In this document: positions 35,494-44,342 of the stretch, in pieces
Layout: each line of letters begins with the position of its first letter
Numbering within the stretch: the first letter of the stretch is position 1
Assembly: GCF_023502425.1 (NCBI RefSeq)
Contig: NZ_JAMFMA010000001.1
Span: forward strand, 248,001-312,000
Source: Flagellimonas spongiicola
GTDB taxonomy: Bacteria; Bacteroidota; Bacteroidia; Flavobacteriales; Flavobacteriaceae
Reading direction: 5' to 3'
Length of the DNA stretch: 64,000 nucleotides
Program-made: the position numbers and the translations under genes
Notes under the pieces: model-generated
Seen by the model: only the letters and a program-made list of their open reading frames with translations
Told to the model about the DNA's origin: nothing
Database searches by the model: none

Positions 35494-37194
35494 ATGAACC
35501 TCAATTTTGTAAAAGTTCTGATAATCCTCGTAACGCTTTGCAGTATAGGCTGTCATCAAAATACCCCTTCCATAATATTTGAATATGTAGATCCATTGGA
35601 AAAAGTACTTCCAGATAATGGCTACTTCAAGGAAACTAATGCCCACGCCGATGTAGCTCGTGGCGAACATGCCTCATTTCAGTTTGTGGTTAGGTCCAAT
35701 GACGATATTAAAAACCTATCATTGGAAATTACACCACCTGAAAAGCATGGAACGGAACTTTTGGAAATCCAAAAAGGTTTTGTTGAATTTGTGAAAGTCG
35801 GAAGAACCAATCCTGACCCATCCAAGGATATCATAAAATCCAATTCTGGCTATTTCCCAGATCCTATAATCTACAAAAGCAGCACCGATGTTCCATTCTC
35901 AACAAGTCAGCCTATTTGGGTATCCGTTAAAATACCCGAGGATGCAGAAACCGGAATGTATATTGGGCAATTAAAGATAACTGGCGAAATTCAAGGTTCT
36001 GAGTTTACGCAAACCAAACCGTTTTCAGTAGAAGTCTTCAAACCAGTGATTACAAAAACCTCTTTATTGGTTACCAATTGGTTTGCACTAGGTAATTTGG
36101 ATTATTTGAACGATAATGAATCGGTTGAAGCATACAGTGAAACGTATTGGGAACTTTCCAGGGTGCTTGCTAAAACATTGGCTGATTATCGTCAAAATGT
36201 GGCCATGCTTTCACCATTACAGCACACGGAGTTTACTTATGAAAATGGGAATTGGCAGTTTGATTTTACAAATTTCAATGCCTTAGTAGAATTGTTCATT
36301 GAGGAAGGCGTGATTGGAACTTTGGAAGGCGGTCATTTGGGTACAAGATTAGAAGGTTGGGATGGTCCTTTTGGGCTTAATGTGCCTGTCTTTGGCGATG
36401 ACAGCAAAAAATTAGAAACCAAGTCTATTAATGAATCTGGTGTTCGCGAATTTTATGCGGCATTCTTGCCAGCATTGATGCAGAACATTAGAGCCAAGGG
36501 TTGGGAAGATATTTATTTACAGCATATTGCTGATGAGCCAATAACTTCCAATGCAGATTCCTATATTGAAATATCGGATTTTCTCAAAAGCATCGAACCT
36601 AATTTAAAGGTTATTGAAGCCTGTCATACTGCTCAATTAAAGGGAAGAGTGGATGTTTGGGTTCCTCAAATGAATTTTCTAAATGAAGACCTTGATTTTT
36701 ACAAGGAGCGACAAGAGCAAGGTGAAGATGCATGGTTTTATACCTGTTTGGCACCCAAGGGTGAGTATGCTAATCGTTTTATAGAATTACCATTGATTAA
36801 AACGCGTTTGTTGCATTGGGTCAATCATAAATATGGTATCCCAGGTTATTTGCATTGGGGTTTTAATTTTTGGAAAACCGGTAGTGGTATAGCTACAGCA
36901 GGTAATCCATATGAAGATGCGTCTGGAATGATAGTTTCATCAGGAAATGTGTTGCCAGGAGGGGATTGTTGGATTGCCTACCCTGGAAAAGGGACTATTT
37001 ATCCCTCCATCCGTTTGGAAGCCATGCGAGATGGTATTGTGGACTATGAATTACTTAAAATGTACCAAGAAAAATTTCCGGAAGCGGCAAAGGAATTAGT
37101 AGGGACTACAGTGTACAACTTTGAGCATTATGATACCAATATTGGTGATTTCCGCAAAAAGCGAAGAATAATTTTGGAAGCTTTAAGTCAATAA
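35494..37194 (+). CDS. DUF4091/GH123-like glycoside hydrolase lipoprotein
   Basis: 566 residues. Signal with lipobox Cys20 (LVTLCSIGCHQN). The N-terminal beta-sandwich (about 25-185: VARGEHASFQFVVRS, VSVKIPEDAETGMYIGQLKI) precedes a TIM-barrel-like domain. The putative catalytic acid pair is Asp-Glu in QHIADEPITS, as in GH123 N-acetyl-beta-galactosaminidases that use a substrate-assisted mechanism. The DUF4091 end block is present (YGIPGYLHWGFNFW, CWIAYPG, SIRLEAMRDGIVDYELL). Likely cleaves a GalNAc- or related amino-sugar-containing glycan outside the cell. A TAAATTTG -7-like box lies at 35426-35433. Divergent from the AraC gene. Confidence 0.87.
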   Translation: MNLNFVKVLIILVTLCSIGCHQNTPSIIFEYVDPLEKVLPDNGYFKETNAHADVARGEHASFQFVVRSNDDIKNLSLEITPPEKHGTELLEIQKGFVEFVKVGRTNPDPSKDIIKSNSGYFPDPIIYKSSTDVPFSTSQPIWVSVKIPEDAETGMYIGQLKITGEIQGSEFTQTKPFSVEVFKPVITKTSLLVTNWFALGNLDYLNDNESVEAYSETYWELSRVLAKTLADYRQNVAMLSPLQHTEFTYENGNWQFDFTNFNALVELFIEEGVIGTLEGGHLGTRLEGWDGPFGLNVPVFGDDSKKLETKSINESGVREFYAAFLPALMQNIRAKGWEDIYLQHIADEPITSNADSYIEISDFLKSIEPNLKVIEACHTAQLKGRVDVWVPQMNFLNEDLDFYKERQEQGEDAWFYTCLAPKGEYANRFIELPLIKTRLLHWVNHKYGIPGYLHWGFNFWKTGSGIATAGNPYEDASGMIVSSGNVLPGGDCWIAYPGKGTIYPSIRLEAMRDGIVDYELLKMYQEKFPEAAKELVGTTVYNFEHYDTNIGDFRKKRRIILEALSQ

Positions 37195-37290
37195 TTTGAT
37201 TGATTTGTTCAATAGGTTGATGTTGCAATTAAGCAGTGTCCTATAATAGGAAACGATGTGAATTTTACTAACCAATTACTATAGGGTTAT

Positions 37291-38262
37291 TTACGCTTCA
37301 AAATTTACTGATCTTTCAGTTATAGTTGGGCTCATTTTATCACCACTTGGATAACCGATTTCTACTGGTGATGGTGAAATATACGCCGTGGTGCATCCTT
37401 CAATATGGAGATTGTTTTTTTCAGGATCCAATGTAATCACAGTGTAAAGAGGATCACGGTAAGGGCAGGTTGAGCTAACGGTAGGATAAGCGCTTTCAAT
37501 ATGAGGAGCAAAGCGTTCTCTACTGTATTTGCTGCCGACCCAACGATAGGACATACTGTTGATTTGAATGTAAGGGATATCATTGATTACTTTCATGTAA
37601 TCTGTGTGATGATGCCCAGATAGACATGCGATGACCTTTGTTTTACCATTCTGTAGTTTCTCCTTCTCTAAAATGGTTCTTATGTCCGCATTATTGGCAA
37701 TTCCCTCCTCGTTTTCAAGGCTCTGATGAATAAACACGATCGTAGGTTTATACGTATTGGCCAGATCGTTGCTTAGCCATTTTTTCTGTTCATTTCCGAT
37801 ATAACGGTCATAACCGCTCCAAGGTGCAGGGTTTTTATCGTTACCATCTAAAACGATAAAATGAAAACCTTCCTTATCAAAAGAATAGTAGCGAGACTGC
37901 ATTTGCCACCATTTCATGGTCTGTTCTCGTGTAAAACCCAAATCACGCATATCATGATTGCCCAATACATGGTACGCCGGACCATCAAATTCATTCCAGA
38001 TATCCAGAAAAGGCTGGTTTTGTTTCCGTGGTAAGGCAAAATCACCCAATTGAATTATAAAATCCGGTTTCCGTTCTTTCATATCGTCCATGAAAAAACG
38101 TAATCTGGCATAGGCATCATGGATAATGTCTTGATGTACGTCTGCTACAACACCAATTTTTAGCACGTTACCTTCCAAAAAATCCACAGTTGGGATTTGC
38201 AATGGAAGCGTCATCATTATGCTCGCTTTTCCGGTGTTTTTGATAAATTTTCGTCTATCCAT
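37291..38262 (-). CDS. Secreted metallophosphoesterase
   Basis: 323 residues from the ATG at 38262, which gives MDRRKFIKNTGKASIMMTLP, a twin-arginine-like or ordinary export signal; an ATG nine codons upstream is possible. The calcineurin-like phosphoesterase motifs are in order: ADVHQD, QLGDF, LGNHDMRD, FIHQ and LSGHHHTDY, which together form the two-metal site. The end (YISPSPVEIGYP) is family-specific. It removes phosphate or cleaves phosphodiesters outside the cytoplasm; substrate unknown. It follows the EEP-family gene with 42 bp between, so the two form a minus-strand pair. Confidence 0.88.
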   Translation of the reverse strand: MDRRKFIKNTGKASIMMTLPLQIPTVDFLEGNVLKIGVVADVHQDIIHDAYARLRFFMDDMKERKPDFIIQLGDFALPRKQNQPFLDIWNEFDGPAYHVLGNHDMRDLGFTREQTMKWWQMQSRYYSFDKEGFHFIVLDGNDKNPAPWSGYDRYIGNEQKKWLSNDLANTYKPTIVFIHQSLENEEGIANNADIRTILEKEKLQNGKTKVIACLSGHHHTDYMKVINDIPYIQINSMSYRWVGSKYSRERFAPHIESAYPTVSSTCPYRDPLYTVITLDPEKNNLHIEGCTTAYISPSPVEIGYPSGDKMSPTITERSVNFEA

Positions 38263-38304
38263 TTGTTGTATTTTGTTTGGTTTGGTCAAGGGTCAGTTCC
38301 AAGA

Positions 38305-39108
38305 TTACCGCCTGGGAAGCAGCTTTAGCACACTTAAAACAGGAAGATGGTCGGAACCCACGGGTTCTTGGATTACTTTTGTCGAAATAACTTCCCATCT
38401 ATCTTGTGGTCTATATAAAATGTAATCTATTTTGGATTGCGGATTGCTTGATGGGGAAGTAGGTGTATTTTCCGAAAATGACTTTTGCCAATGATTATAA
38501 AATATTTTCATGGTTTCACCGTAAGGAAGCGCATTTAGGTCCCCTGCCAAAATCGTTGGCGCATATGATTCTTTGTCAGCAAATGTTTGATTGATAAACT
38601 TGGCTTGATTCAAACGATCAGAATTCTCATCCATATTATCCAAATGTGTGGAAACGAACCGGATGGTGTCTTTCGATTTCAACGCAACCCAAATTTCCAA
38701 TGCAGTTCTAGGTTCATGACCGACTTTGCTTGGTAATTTATGGTTTTGAGATTTGACTATTGGATGTTTGGACAGAATGCCTACACCATAATAACCATTA
38801 CTGAAGGGCATGGCCGAGCCAAAAATTGGGATTAATCCTGTTCTTTGTGCTAATTCTGTGACGATGTTCATCCCCATTGCACGATCTGTGTGCACATCTA
38901 CTTCCTGAAGTGCTACAAGGTCAGGATTCACACTTTTAATCGTTGCTGAAATAAGGTCAAGATCAAAATTGCCTTTCATTGTCTCACCATGATAAATATT
39001 ATAGGTGAGCACACGAATGGTTGAAGTTTCTTGGGCCATACTATTAAAAAGGACAGTAATAAGTATTGTTACCGTTAAGACTGTTCGAAACGTACAGGAG
39101 GTTGTCAT
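38305..39108 (-). CDS. Secreted endonuclease/exonuclease/phosphatase (EEP) family protein
   Basis: 267 residues. Signal peptide 1-26 (cut after FNSMAQ). The EEP fold motifs are complete: TYNIYHGE (Asn), LQEVD (metal Glu), STHLDN (His), AGDLNALP (Asp-x-Asn) and SDHLPV (catalytic Asp-His). The family includes DNases, sphingomyelinases and inositol-phosphate phosphatases; a small exported member next to a metallophosphoesterase and a glycosidase more likely handles a lipid or sugar phosphodiester than DNA, but this is inference. First gene of the minus-strand pair. Confidence 0.9.
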   Translation of the reverse strand: MTTSCTFRTVLTVTILITVLFNSMAQETSTIRVLTYNIYHGETMKGNFDLDLISATIKSVNPDLVALQEVDVHTDRAMGMNIVTELAQRTGLIPIFGSAMPFSNGYYGVGILSKHPIVKSQNHKLPSKVGHEPRTALEIWVALKSKDTIRFVSTHLDNMDENSDRLNQAKFINQTFADKESYAPTILAGDLNALPYGETMKIFYNHWQKSFSENTPTSPSSNPQSKIDYILYRPQDRWEVISTKVIQEPVGSDHLPVLSVLKLLPRR

Positions 39109-39661
39109 TGATCCGTGATTTTAAGGCTGGTATGGAGAATTATTCTGAAGTAAATTTAGGAATCTTATTCGTTTAAAATCGTAATCTTCAACTTCTTGAA
39201 TGAAAATGAATATATGCAGTGACAGTTGGTCATTCCAAGGTCAGGATTCAAGGGGTCAAAAAAGGAAGTAATATGTTTTATTGACTCTGTTATTTATGGT
39301 TGGCCAGAATCTAGCAGCTTCACGGAAATCGAGGTTTTATATGTTTGGAAACGACCTTACAAAATCTGTTGACAGTCTATTTGAACGTAAATGATATCAT
39401 TTGGCTTTCATTTCATACATATGTATATCAATTTTTCAAATCAAGAATTTGAGTATTTAAACAAAACCCCAGAAAATATTCATATAAAGATATCTTTTGT
39501 ATCAAATTTAAAAACCTGTTTTCTAAGGCGGTAAGTTGTACTGAGAATTTTCCTCCGTTATCTTGATTTTGCAATAATCAGAATGAAAGAGCAAGGTGTT
39601 TATACGTAAACTGCCTTGTTCTAAGGTTAGTTCTTTTATATTATTGTTACTTTGATTAAAT
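39109..39661. other. Intergenic region of 553 bp
   Basis: Divergent gap between the EEP-family gene (minus) and the membrane AraC gene (plus). AT-rich, no convincing reading frame and no RNA gene recognised. The only clear structure is the 35-bp imperfect palindrome at 39588-39622, listed separately. Confidence 0.7.
39588..39622. promoter_or_regulatory. Imperfect 35-bp palindrome upstream of AraC gene
   Basis: Inner arms GTTTA and TAAAC around a 4-nt loop, outer arms GCAAGG and CCTTGT, extended by AGA and TCT. It ends 39 bp before the ATG at 39662 and has no T run after it, so an operator or a leader-RNA hairpin is more likely than a terminator. Confidence 0.5.
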
Positions 39662-40816
39662 ATGGAAATCCCAAAACAAATAGATTTTATAGCCTTAGTT
39701 ATATTTTTAGGGGTTTTTCTTGGCCTATTCGTATCCTACTTCATCATCAAAAAATCACTAGGCAACAATCTCCCCAACCTTTTTATGGGGCTTTTTATTC
39801 TTGCCATATCGCTAACGATGTTGGAAGGCTGGCTGAATTACACAGGGTATATTTTTAGGTTTTTATGGTTATCGAATTTTGCTGAGCCACTGAACTTTTT
39901 AATGGCGGGATTACTCTATTTATTTATCGATTCACAACTTGATGGCCATAGGAAAAAATATTATTGGGTGCATTTTATCCCTTCGCTGTTCTGGTTTGGC
40001 ATTTGTATGTTTTATTTCTTGCAACCTGATGAAGTCAAATTTAATGATAGCCTTGAGGTAATGGATATGGATTATCCCAGATTGGATGAAAACCAAACTT
40101 TTTCAGATGATCCCCTTGGCGTTCGCAATTATACAAATCTATTAACGGGCATTTATTTTGTAGTTTACATAATTCTTGGGTCACGTAAACTATTGCTTAA
40201 AACCAAATCTTTGGGAGAGTCAATTTTTGTAACGAAAAACAAAACCCTTAAGGCTATTCGTAATATCTCCTTGCATATCATAATCGTGACGATAATCTTT
40301 ATTCTTGTAAAGAATACTTTTCATGACGACGTAGGTGACCATTTTATATATCTCTATGTTTCTTTTATGATATTTATGACTGCGATCCAAATCATGAATC
40401 AATCGACCTATTACAACGAGGTTTCTTCCTTTTTAGAAGTCCCATCTCTAAAATATATAAAGTCGTCTTTGGAGGAATCTGAAAAAAATACCATTCTCGA
40501 GAACATTTTGTCCCAAATGGAGAATGAAAAGTACTTTAAAAGTAGTACGGCCTCATTGTCTGGGTTGGCGAAAGCCATTCATGAAACCCCGCATCATGTT
40601 TCACAGGTCATAAATGAGAAAATTGGTAAGTCTTTTTTCGAGCTTTTGGCAACCTATCGTGTCAAGGAAGCACAGACGATTTTAAAAACGGATATGGGTA
40701 AAAAACTGACCATTGAAGAAGTTGCGGAACGTGTGGGCTACAACTCAAAGTCCGCCTTCAATTCCGCTTTTAAGAAAATTACTTCTAAGACTCCCTCCGC
40801 CTTTCGGGATTCGTAA
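39662..40816 (+). CDS. Membrane-anchored AraC-family regulator
   Basis: 384 residues. About seven hydrophobic helices in residues 8-245 (FIALVIFLGVFLGLFVSYFI first), then an AraC domain in the last 100 residues (LSGLAKAIHETPHHVSQVIN; TIEEVAERVGYNSKSAFNSA; FKKITSKTPSAFR). Same architecture as the regulator at 34154 but distinct in sequence. It stands at the head of the co-directional group 40939-45416 and beyond the phosphoesterase pair, either of which it may control. The upstream palindrome could be its own site. Confidence 0.9.
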   Translation: MEIPKQIDFIALVIFLGVFLGLFVSYFIIKKSLGNNLPNLFMGLFILAISLTMLEGWLNYTGYIFRFLWLSNFAEPLNFLMAGLLYLFIDSQLDGHRKKYYWVHFIPSLFWFGICMFYFLQPDEVKFNDSLEVMDMDYPRLDENQTFSDDPLGVRNYTNLLTGIYFVVYIILGSRKLLLKTKSLGESIFVTKNKTLKAIRNISLHIIIVTIIFILVKNTFHDDVGDHFIYLYVSFMIFMTAIQIMNQSTYYNEVSSFLEVPSLKYIKSSLEESEKNTILENILSQMENEKYFKSSTASLSGLAKAIHETPHHVSQVINEKIGKSFFELLATYRVKEAQTILKTDMGKKLTIEEVAERVGYNSKSAFNSAFKKITSKTPSAFRDS

Positions 40817-40884
40817 ATCACTGATATACAGTATAAAAATGTGCTTTCCGATAAGGGCGAACACCGTACTTATAGGCTAGGTCG

Positions 40885-40913
40885 TTGGAAGGGGGCGTTG
40901 TACAATAGCTTTG
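40885..40913 (+). promoter_or_regulatory. Bacteroidota-type promoter ahead of the acyltransferase gene
   Basis: TTG at 40885-40887, an 18-bp spacer, then TAGCTTTG (TAnnTTTG consensus) at 40906-40913, about 25 bp before the ATG at 40939. It probably drives 40939 and following genes. Confidence 0.5.
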
Positions 40914-40938
40914 TTTCATAATCAAAGAACGAACAGTT

Positions 40939-42123
40939 ATGTACACACAGTCTACACCTAAAAAACCAAGAAAGTATTTCATCGATTGGCTAAGAATCGG
41001 ACTAATAATAAGCGTATTCTTCTTCCATGTTGGAATGATTTTTAGACCGGAAAAATGGCACGTGAACAGTGCGGAATCATTTGAGTTTTTAGACCCTATA
41101 ATGTGGTGGTTACATCTATGGCGCATGCCGCTATTGTTTCTGGTTTCTGGTATCGGAACATTCTACGCTATGGGCCATAGAACAACTTGGCAATATGTGA
41201 AAGAGCGATTAAGAAGACTGTATATCCCATTTACAGTTGGCTTTTTCACTTTAGTACCACTTATGGTCTATGTAGAACGAATTGACCTATACGGCTCATT
41301 CTTGGATTTCACCCCCCATATGTTCGATGGAGGACCTTATCCAGTTGGTAATATCTCATGGCACCACTTATGGTTCATTCTTTATTTATTGTTGATTTCC
41401 TTGATAATAGCACCGTTTTTACATTATACCAAAAGTGGGCATTACAATATGATCAGGGGAAAATTGATAAACATTGCCTCAAGGAAAATGGGGTTGAATT
41501 GGCTGTTGCCCGTTCTTATCCTTTCCCAGGTTATTTTGAGACAGTATTTTCCAAACAGTACCCATGCCCTTTATAATGATTGGGCTTATTTTTCCTACTA
41601 CTTGTTATTCTTTTTGGGCGGATTTATCCTATTCACAAGTGATAAAGTAATTAGGGCTCTTACTAAGGATAGGCGATTGTACTTGTATCAAACAATCCTA
41701 TTTACAGTATTACTCTTTTCATTGCCATCAATTTTCGGAGAACCTTCCATAGTTCAGGATTACACTCGAGGTATAACCGAAATGGTCATTTCATTGTCCT
41801 GCGGATTGACTGCAATCGGCTATTGTAAAAGATACTTCAACAAAGATCATGTATCACGAAAAGCATTGAATGAAGCCATTTATCCCTTTTACCTATTGCA
41901 TCAGCCTGCCTTGATTTTTGTAGGCTATGTCGTCTTACAATGGGATGTTTCCTATGGATTGCAAGCAATTTTAATAACCCTAATATCATTGGTGTTCATT
42001 CTAGGAAGTTATTGGTTCATTCAAAAATTTAATGTTCTGAGAGTTGTTTTTGGAATGAAGCCAAAAAAGAAACAAGGTGCGGTAGCCAACGCAGTCCCTA
42101 AATCCCCCGTATTTGATAAATAA
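40939..42123 (+). CDS. Membrane acyltransferase (acyltransferase 3/OpgC-like)
   Basis: 394 residues with ten or so hydrophobic helices. The N-terminus has the hallmark of acyltransferase-3 proteins: YFIDWLRIGLIISVFFFHVG, with the conserved Asp and His, followed by WRMPLLFLVSG and an RLRRLYIPF stretch. The family moves acyl groups from a cytoplasmic donor to sugars or other polar molecules at the membrane; glucan succinylation (OpgC) is one example. The acceptor here is unknown. The next gene begins 25 bp downstream. The last 25 residues are basic and cytosolic (KPKKKQGAVANAVPK). Confidence 0.87.
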   Translation: MYTQSTPKKPRKYFIDWLRIGLIISVFFFHVGMIFRPEKWHVNSAESFEFLDPIMWWLHLWRMPLLFLVSGIGTFYAMGHRTTWQYVKERLRRLYIPFTVGFFTLVPLMVYVERIDLYGSFLDFTPHMFDGGPYPVGNISWHHLWFILYLLLISLIIAPFLHYTKSGHYNMIRGKLINIASRKMGLNWLLPVLILSQVILRQYFPNSTHALYNDWAYFSYYLLFFLGGFILFTSDKVIRALTKDRRLYLYQTILFTVLLFSLPSIFGEPSIVQDYTRGITEMVISLSCGLTAIGYCKRYFNKDHVSRKALNEAIYPFYLLHQPALIFVGYVVLQWDVSYGLQAILITLISLVFILGSYWFIQKFNVLRVVFGMKPKKKQGAVANAVPKSPVFDK

Positions 42124-42148
42124 TTGGTTCAACCCTTAATAAACAAAG

Positions 42149-42853
42149 ATGAAACTATTCAGAAAAATACGACAGTCCCTTATTGTAGCGGGGAATTTAA
42201 AACGATATACGCTGTACGCCCTAGGCGAAATTCTGTTGGTCATGATCGGGATAAGTTTGGCCATTCAAGTCAATAACTGGAACGATAACCGAATAAAGGG
42301 CAATGCTGAAATTCGGTATTATCAAAATGTACGTAATCAGATAGCGAACGATAGAGAATTGATTTTGGAGCAAATGAACATGAACAAGAGCTTTATGTTT
42401 CAATTTAATTACGCCAATGAAATTCTGGAAGATAATAATAGAAGTCAGATGGACACTCTGGGGCTTCTTGTTCGTAAACTGACCCAATATACCGATTTTG
42501 ACCGTCAAGGAAACATTTACGAAACCTTGGTAAATAGCGGGGAGATTAAACTCTTGCGCAATCAAGATATCATTAATGGGATTCGACTACTAGAGGAAAA
42601 ATACCTGTATATCAATCGAATGGAGAACATTCATTATGATGCTATGATGAATTATGTGGTACCCAGTATAACCCCCCTTTTAAAATTTTCAGACGGTAAA
42701 ATTCAGAAACCCGATGAATTATACACTTATAAATTTCAAAATCTAGTATTGGCCCTGCTTCAGATTATGGAAGAAAAGGACAAGGTATATCAAGAAGCGT
42801 TGAACGAAATTGAGGTGATTACAGCTGAAATTGGCGAAGAACTTCCATCCTGA
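42149..42853 (+). CDS. DUF6090-family protein
   Basis: 234 residues. The N-terminus MKLFRKIRQSLIVAGNLKRYTLYALGEILLVMIGISLAIQVNNWND is the recognisable start of DUF6090 proteins of Bacteroidota: a basic amphipathic lead, one membrane helix (about 24-41) ending in NNWN, then a helical external domain (about 50-230), probably coiled in parts. Function unknown. These genes are often present in many copies in flavobacterial genomes. It lies between the acyltransferase and the alpha/beta hydrolase genes in the same direction. Confidence 0.85.
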   Translation: MKLFRKIRQSLIVAGNLKRYTLYALGEILLVMIGISLAIQVNNWNDNRIKGNAEIRYYQNVRNQIANDRELILEQMNMNKSFMFQFNYANEILEDNNRSQMDTLGLLVRKLTQYTDFDRQGNIYETLVNSGEIKLLRNQDIINGIRLLEEKYLYINRMENIHYDAMMNYVVPSITPLLKFSDGKIQKPDELYTYKFQNLVLALLQIMEEKDKVYQEALNEIEVITAEIGEELPS

Positions 42854-42905
42854 ATTTTAACACAACACATTTTAAATATTAATAAATCAATTGAAAACAA
42901 TCAAA

Positions 42906-43793
42906 ATGAGAACAGTTATAATGAAAACAAGTAAAAATCAAATGAAAATTGCAATGATGGCAATAATGTCCATCGTATTTATCACATCATGTAATAATGA
43001 CGATGATATTTCGCAGCCGAATGCAAGTAGGAATGAACCACAGCAGGTAAGTATTAATCTAGGTACACACAAATTAGAAACTTATAACCAAATCAACAAT
43101 ACAGAATATCTTGTTGTATTTGAATCTGGACTTGGTTATGGTGCTTTCGAGTGGTTCACAACAGGAATAGTAGACGAAATTGGAGATTTATCAGATGTAT
43201 TGCTTTATGATAGAGCAGGTTATAATAATTCTGAAATTGGTCCAAGCCCCAGAGATATTGAGACTTTAACCTCCGATTTAGAAATGGTCGTGGAGCCCTA
43301 TTTAAATGGAAGAAAAATGATATTGGTTTGTCATTCTCTTGGAGGACTAATTGCTAGAGATTATGCAATCAAAAATCCAGATAAAGTAGCATCAATCCTT
43401 TTTATTGATCCAACACATGAATCTTTTCACAATCTTAATCAAGCTAAAGAAGATTTCGTCTATGAAATTTATTTAGGTCTTTTTGGAACGGAAAATCATG
43501 GGGCACCAATGGAAGCCAGAGAGTTAATAGAAGATGACATATATGCCACAACCTTAACGGATTTGCCGAACATACCCATAACGGTGCTTACAAGCATGAA
43601 ACAAGATCAGAATAATAACGATACCGATGATCTGCATGAAGGAACTAGACAAACTTGGTATGAAGCACACGAAGAATTAGGTGTTGGCATCTCCGACTTT
43701 ACTCATATTAGTACGGTACACTCAGGACATGGTATAAATTTCGAAGAGCCAAGTCTAGTAATAGAACACATCAAAATATTATTATCAAAATAG
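42906..43793 (+). CDS. Alpha/beta hydrolase lipoprotein
   Basis: 295 residues from the ATG at 42906; ATGs at 42921 and 42942 are alternatives and give a more usual signal length. Lipobox VFITSCNND, acidic residues after Cys. The hydrolase fold is complete: oxyanion region ESGLGYGAFEW, nucleophile elbow CHSLGG (Ser in GxSxG-like context), LFIDPTHE with the likely acid, and the catalytic His in STVHSGHGINF near the end. Probably a surface or periplasmic esterase or peptidase. Substrate unknown. It follows the DUF6090 gene by 52 bp. Confidence 0.85.
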   Translation: MRTVIMKTSKNQMKIAMMAIMSIVFITSCNNDDDISQPNASRNEPQQVSINLGTHKLETYNQINNTEYLVVFESGLGYGAFEWFTTGIVDEIGDLSDVLLYDRAGYNNSEIGPSPRDIETLTSDLEMVVEPYLNGRKMILVCHSLGGLIARDYAIKNPDKVASILFIDPTHESFHNLNQAKEDFVYEIYLGLFGTENHGAPMEARELIEDDIYATTLTDLPNIPITVLTSMKQDQNNNDTDDLHEGTRQTWYEAHEELGVGISDFTHISTVHSGHGINFEEPSLVIEHIKILLSK

Positions 43794-43833
43794 AATTGAC
43801 AATTAAAAATCAAAAAATTAAAAGTAAATCAAA

Positions 43834-44271
43834 ATGAAAACAATAAACAAAATTTTAGTAGGATTAACATTGCTGATAGTATGGTCAGCCAGTGTTACAG
43901 CTCAAGAATTAATGGTAGAAGCAGTATCTTCTGTAAGCGTTGATGAACTGCCTGAATACGTGGTTGTTACTTCAGAGAACACCAAACTTATTGGGGGAAT
44001 CAATATAAACATCGATTATAAAAAATCTACTTATGAAAAGGTTTTAAGGGAACTTGAATCCTTACTTCAAAACAAGAAAAAACTTCGAATCAGAAATCAA
44101 ACCGATTTATTGAACGCGATGTCCAAACTTGGCTTTGAGTATGTCAATGCCTATAATGGTAAGGAGAACAATATAAGTCTTAGTTCAGGAAAGGATGTAG
44201 AAGTCATCGGTGGTCAGGCCAAGTACCGTGTTAACATGGTATTCAAAAAGAAGGATAAGTATCAGAGTTGA
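43834..44271 (+). CDS. Unknown secreted protein
   Basis: 145 residues; no family recognised. Signal peptide 1-23 (cut after ASVTAQ). The mature part is a single small domain: GGININIDYKKSTYEKVLRELESLLQNKKKLRIRNQTD is rich in Lys and Leu and helix-like, and the end is stranded (YVNAYNGKENNISLSSGKDV). No Cys in the mature part. It lies 40 bp after the hydrolase gene and 71 bp before the cyclase gene, so it may belong to the same transcript. The reading frame and signal make it a likely real gene. Confidence 0.7.
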   Translation: MKTINKILVGLTLLIVWSASVTAQELMVEAVSSVSVDELPEYVVVTSENTKLIGGININIDYKKSTYEKVLRELESLLQNKKKLRIRNQTDLLNAMSKLGFEYVNAYNGKENNISLSSGKDVEVIGGQAKYRVNMVFKKKDKYQS

Positions 44272-44342
44272 TCTAAAGAAGAAACGAAGACCAATGAGCA
44301 CAAACAGCTTACGATTGAGCTCATTGGTTTTTAATTTGATGA

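Noticed and set aside
38305..39108. EEP-family protein as a DNase effector or toxin
   Set aside because: It has a simple signal peptide, no toxin-delivery domain and no immunity gene; the neighbours point to nutrient phosphoesters.
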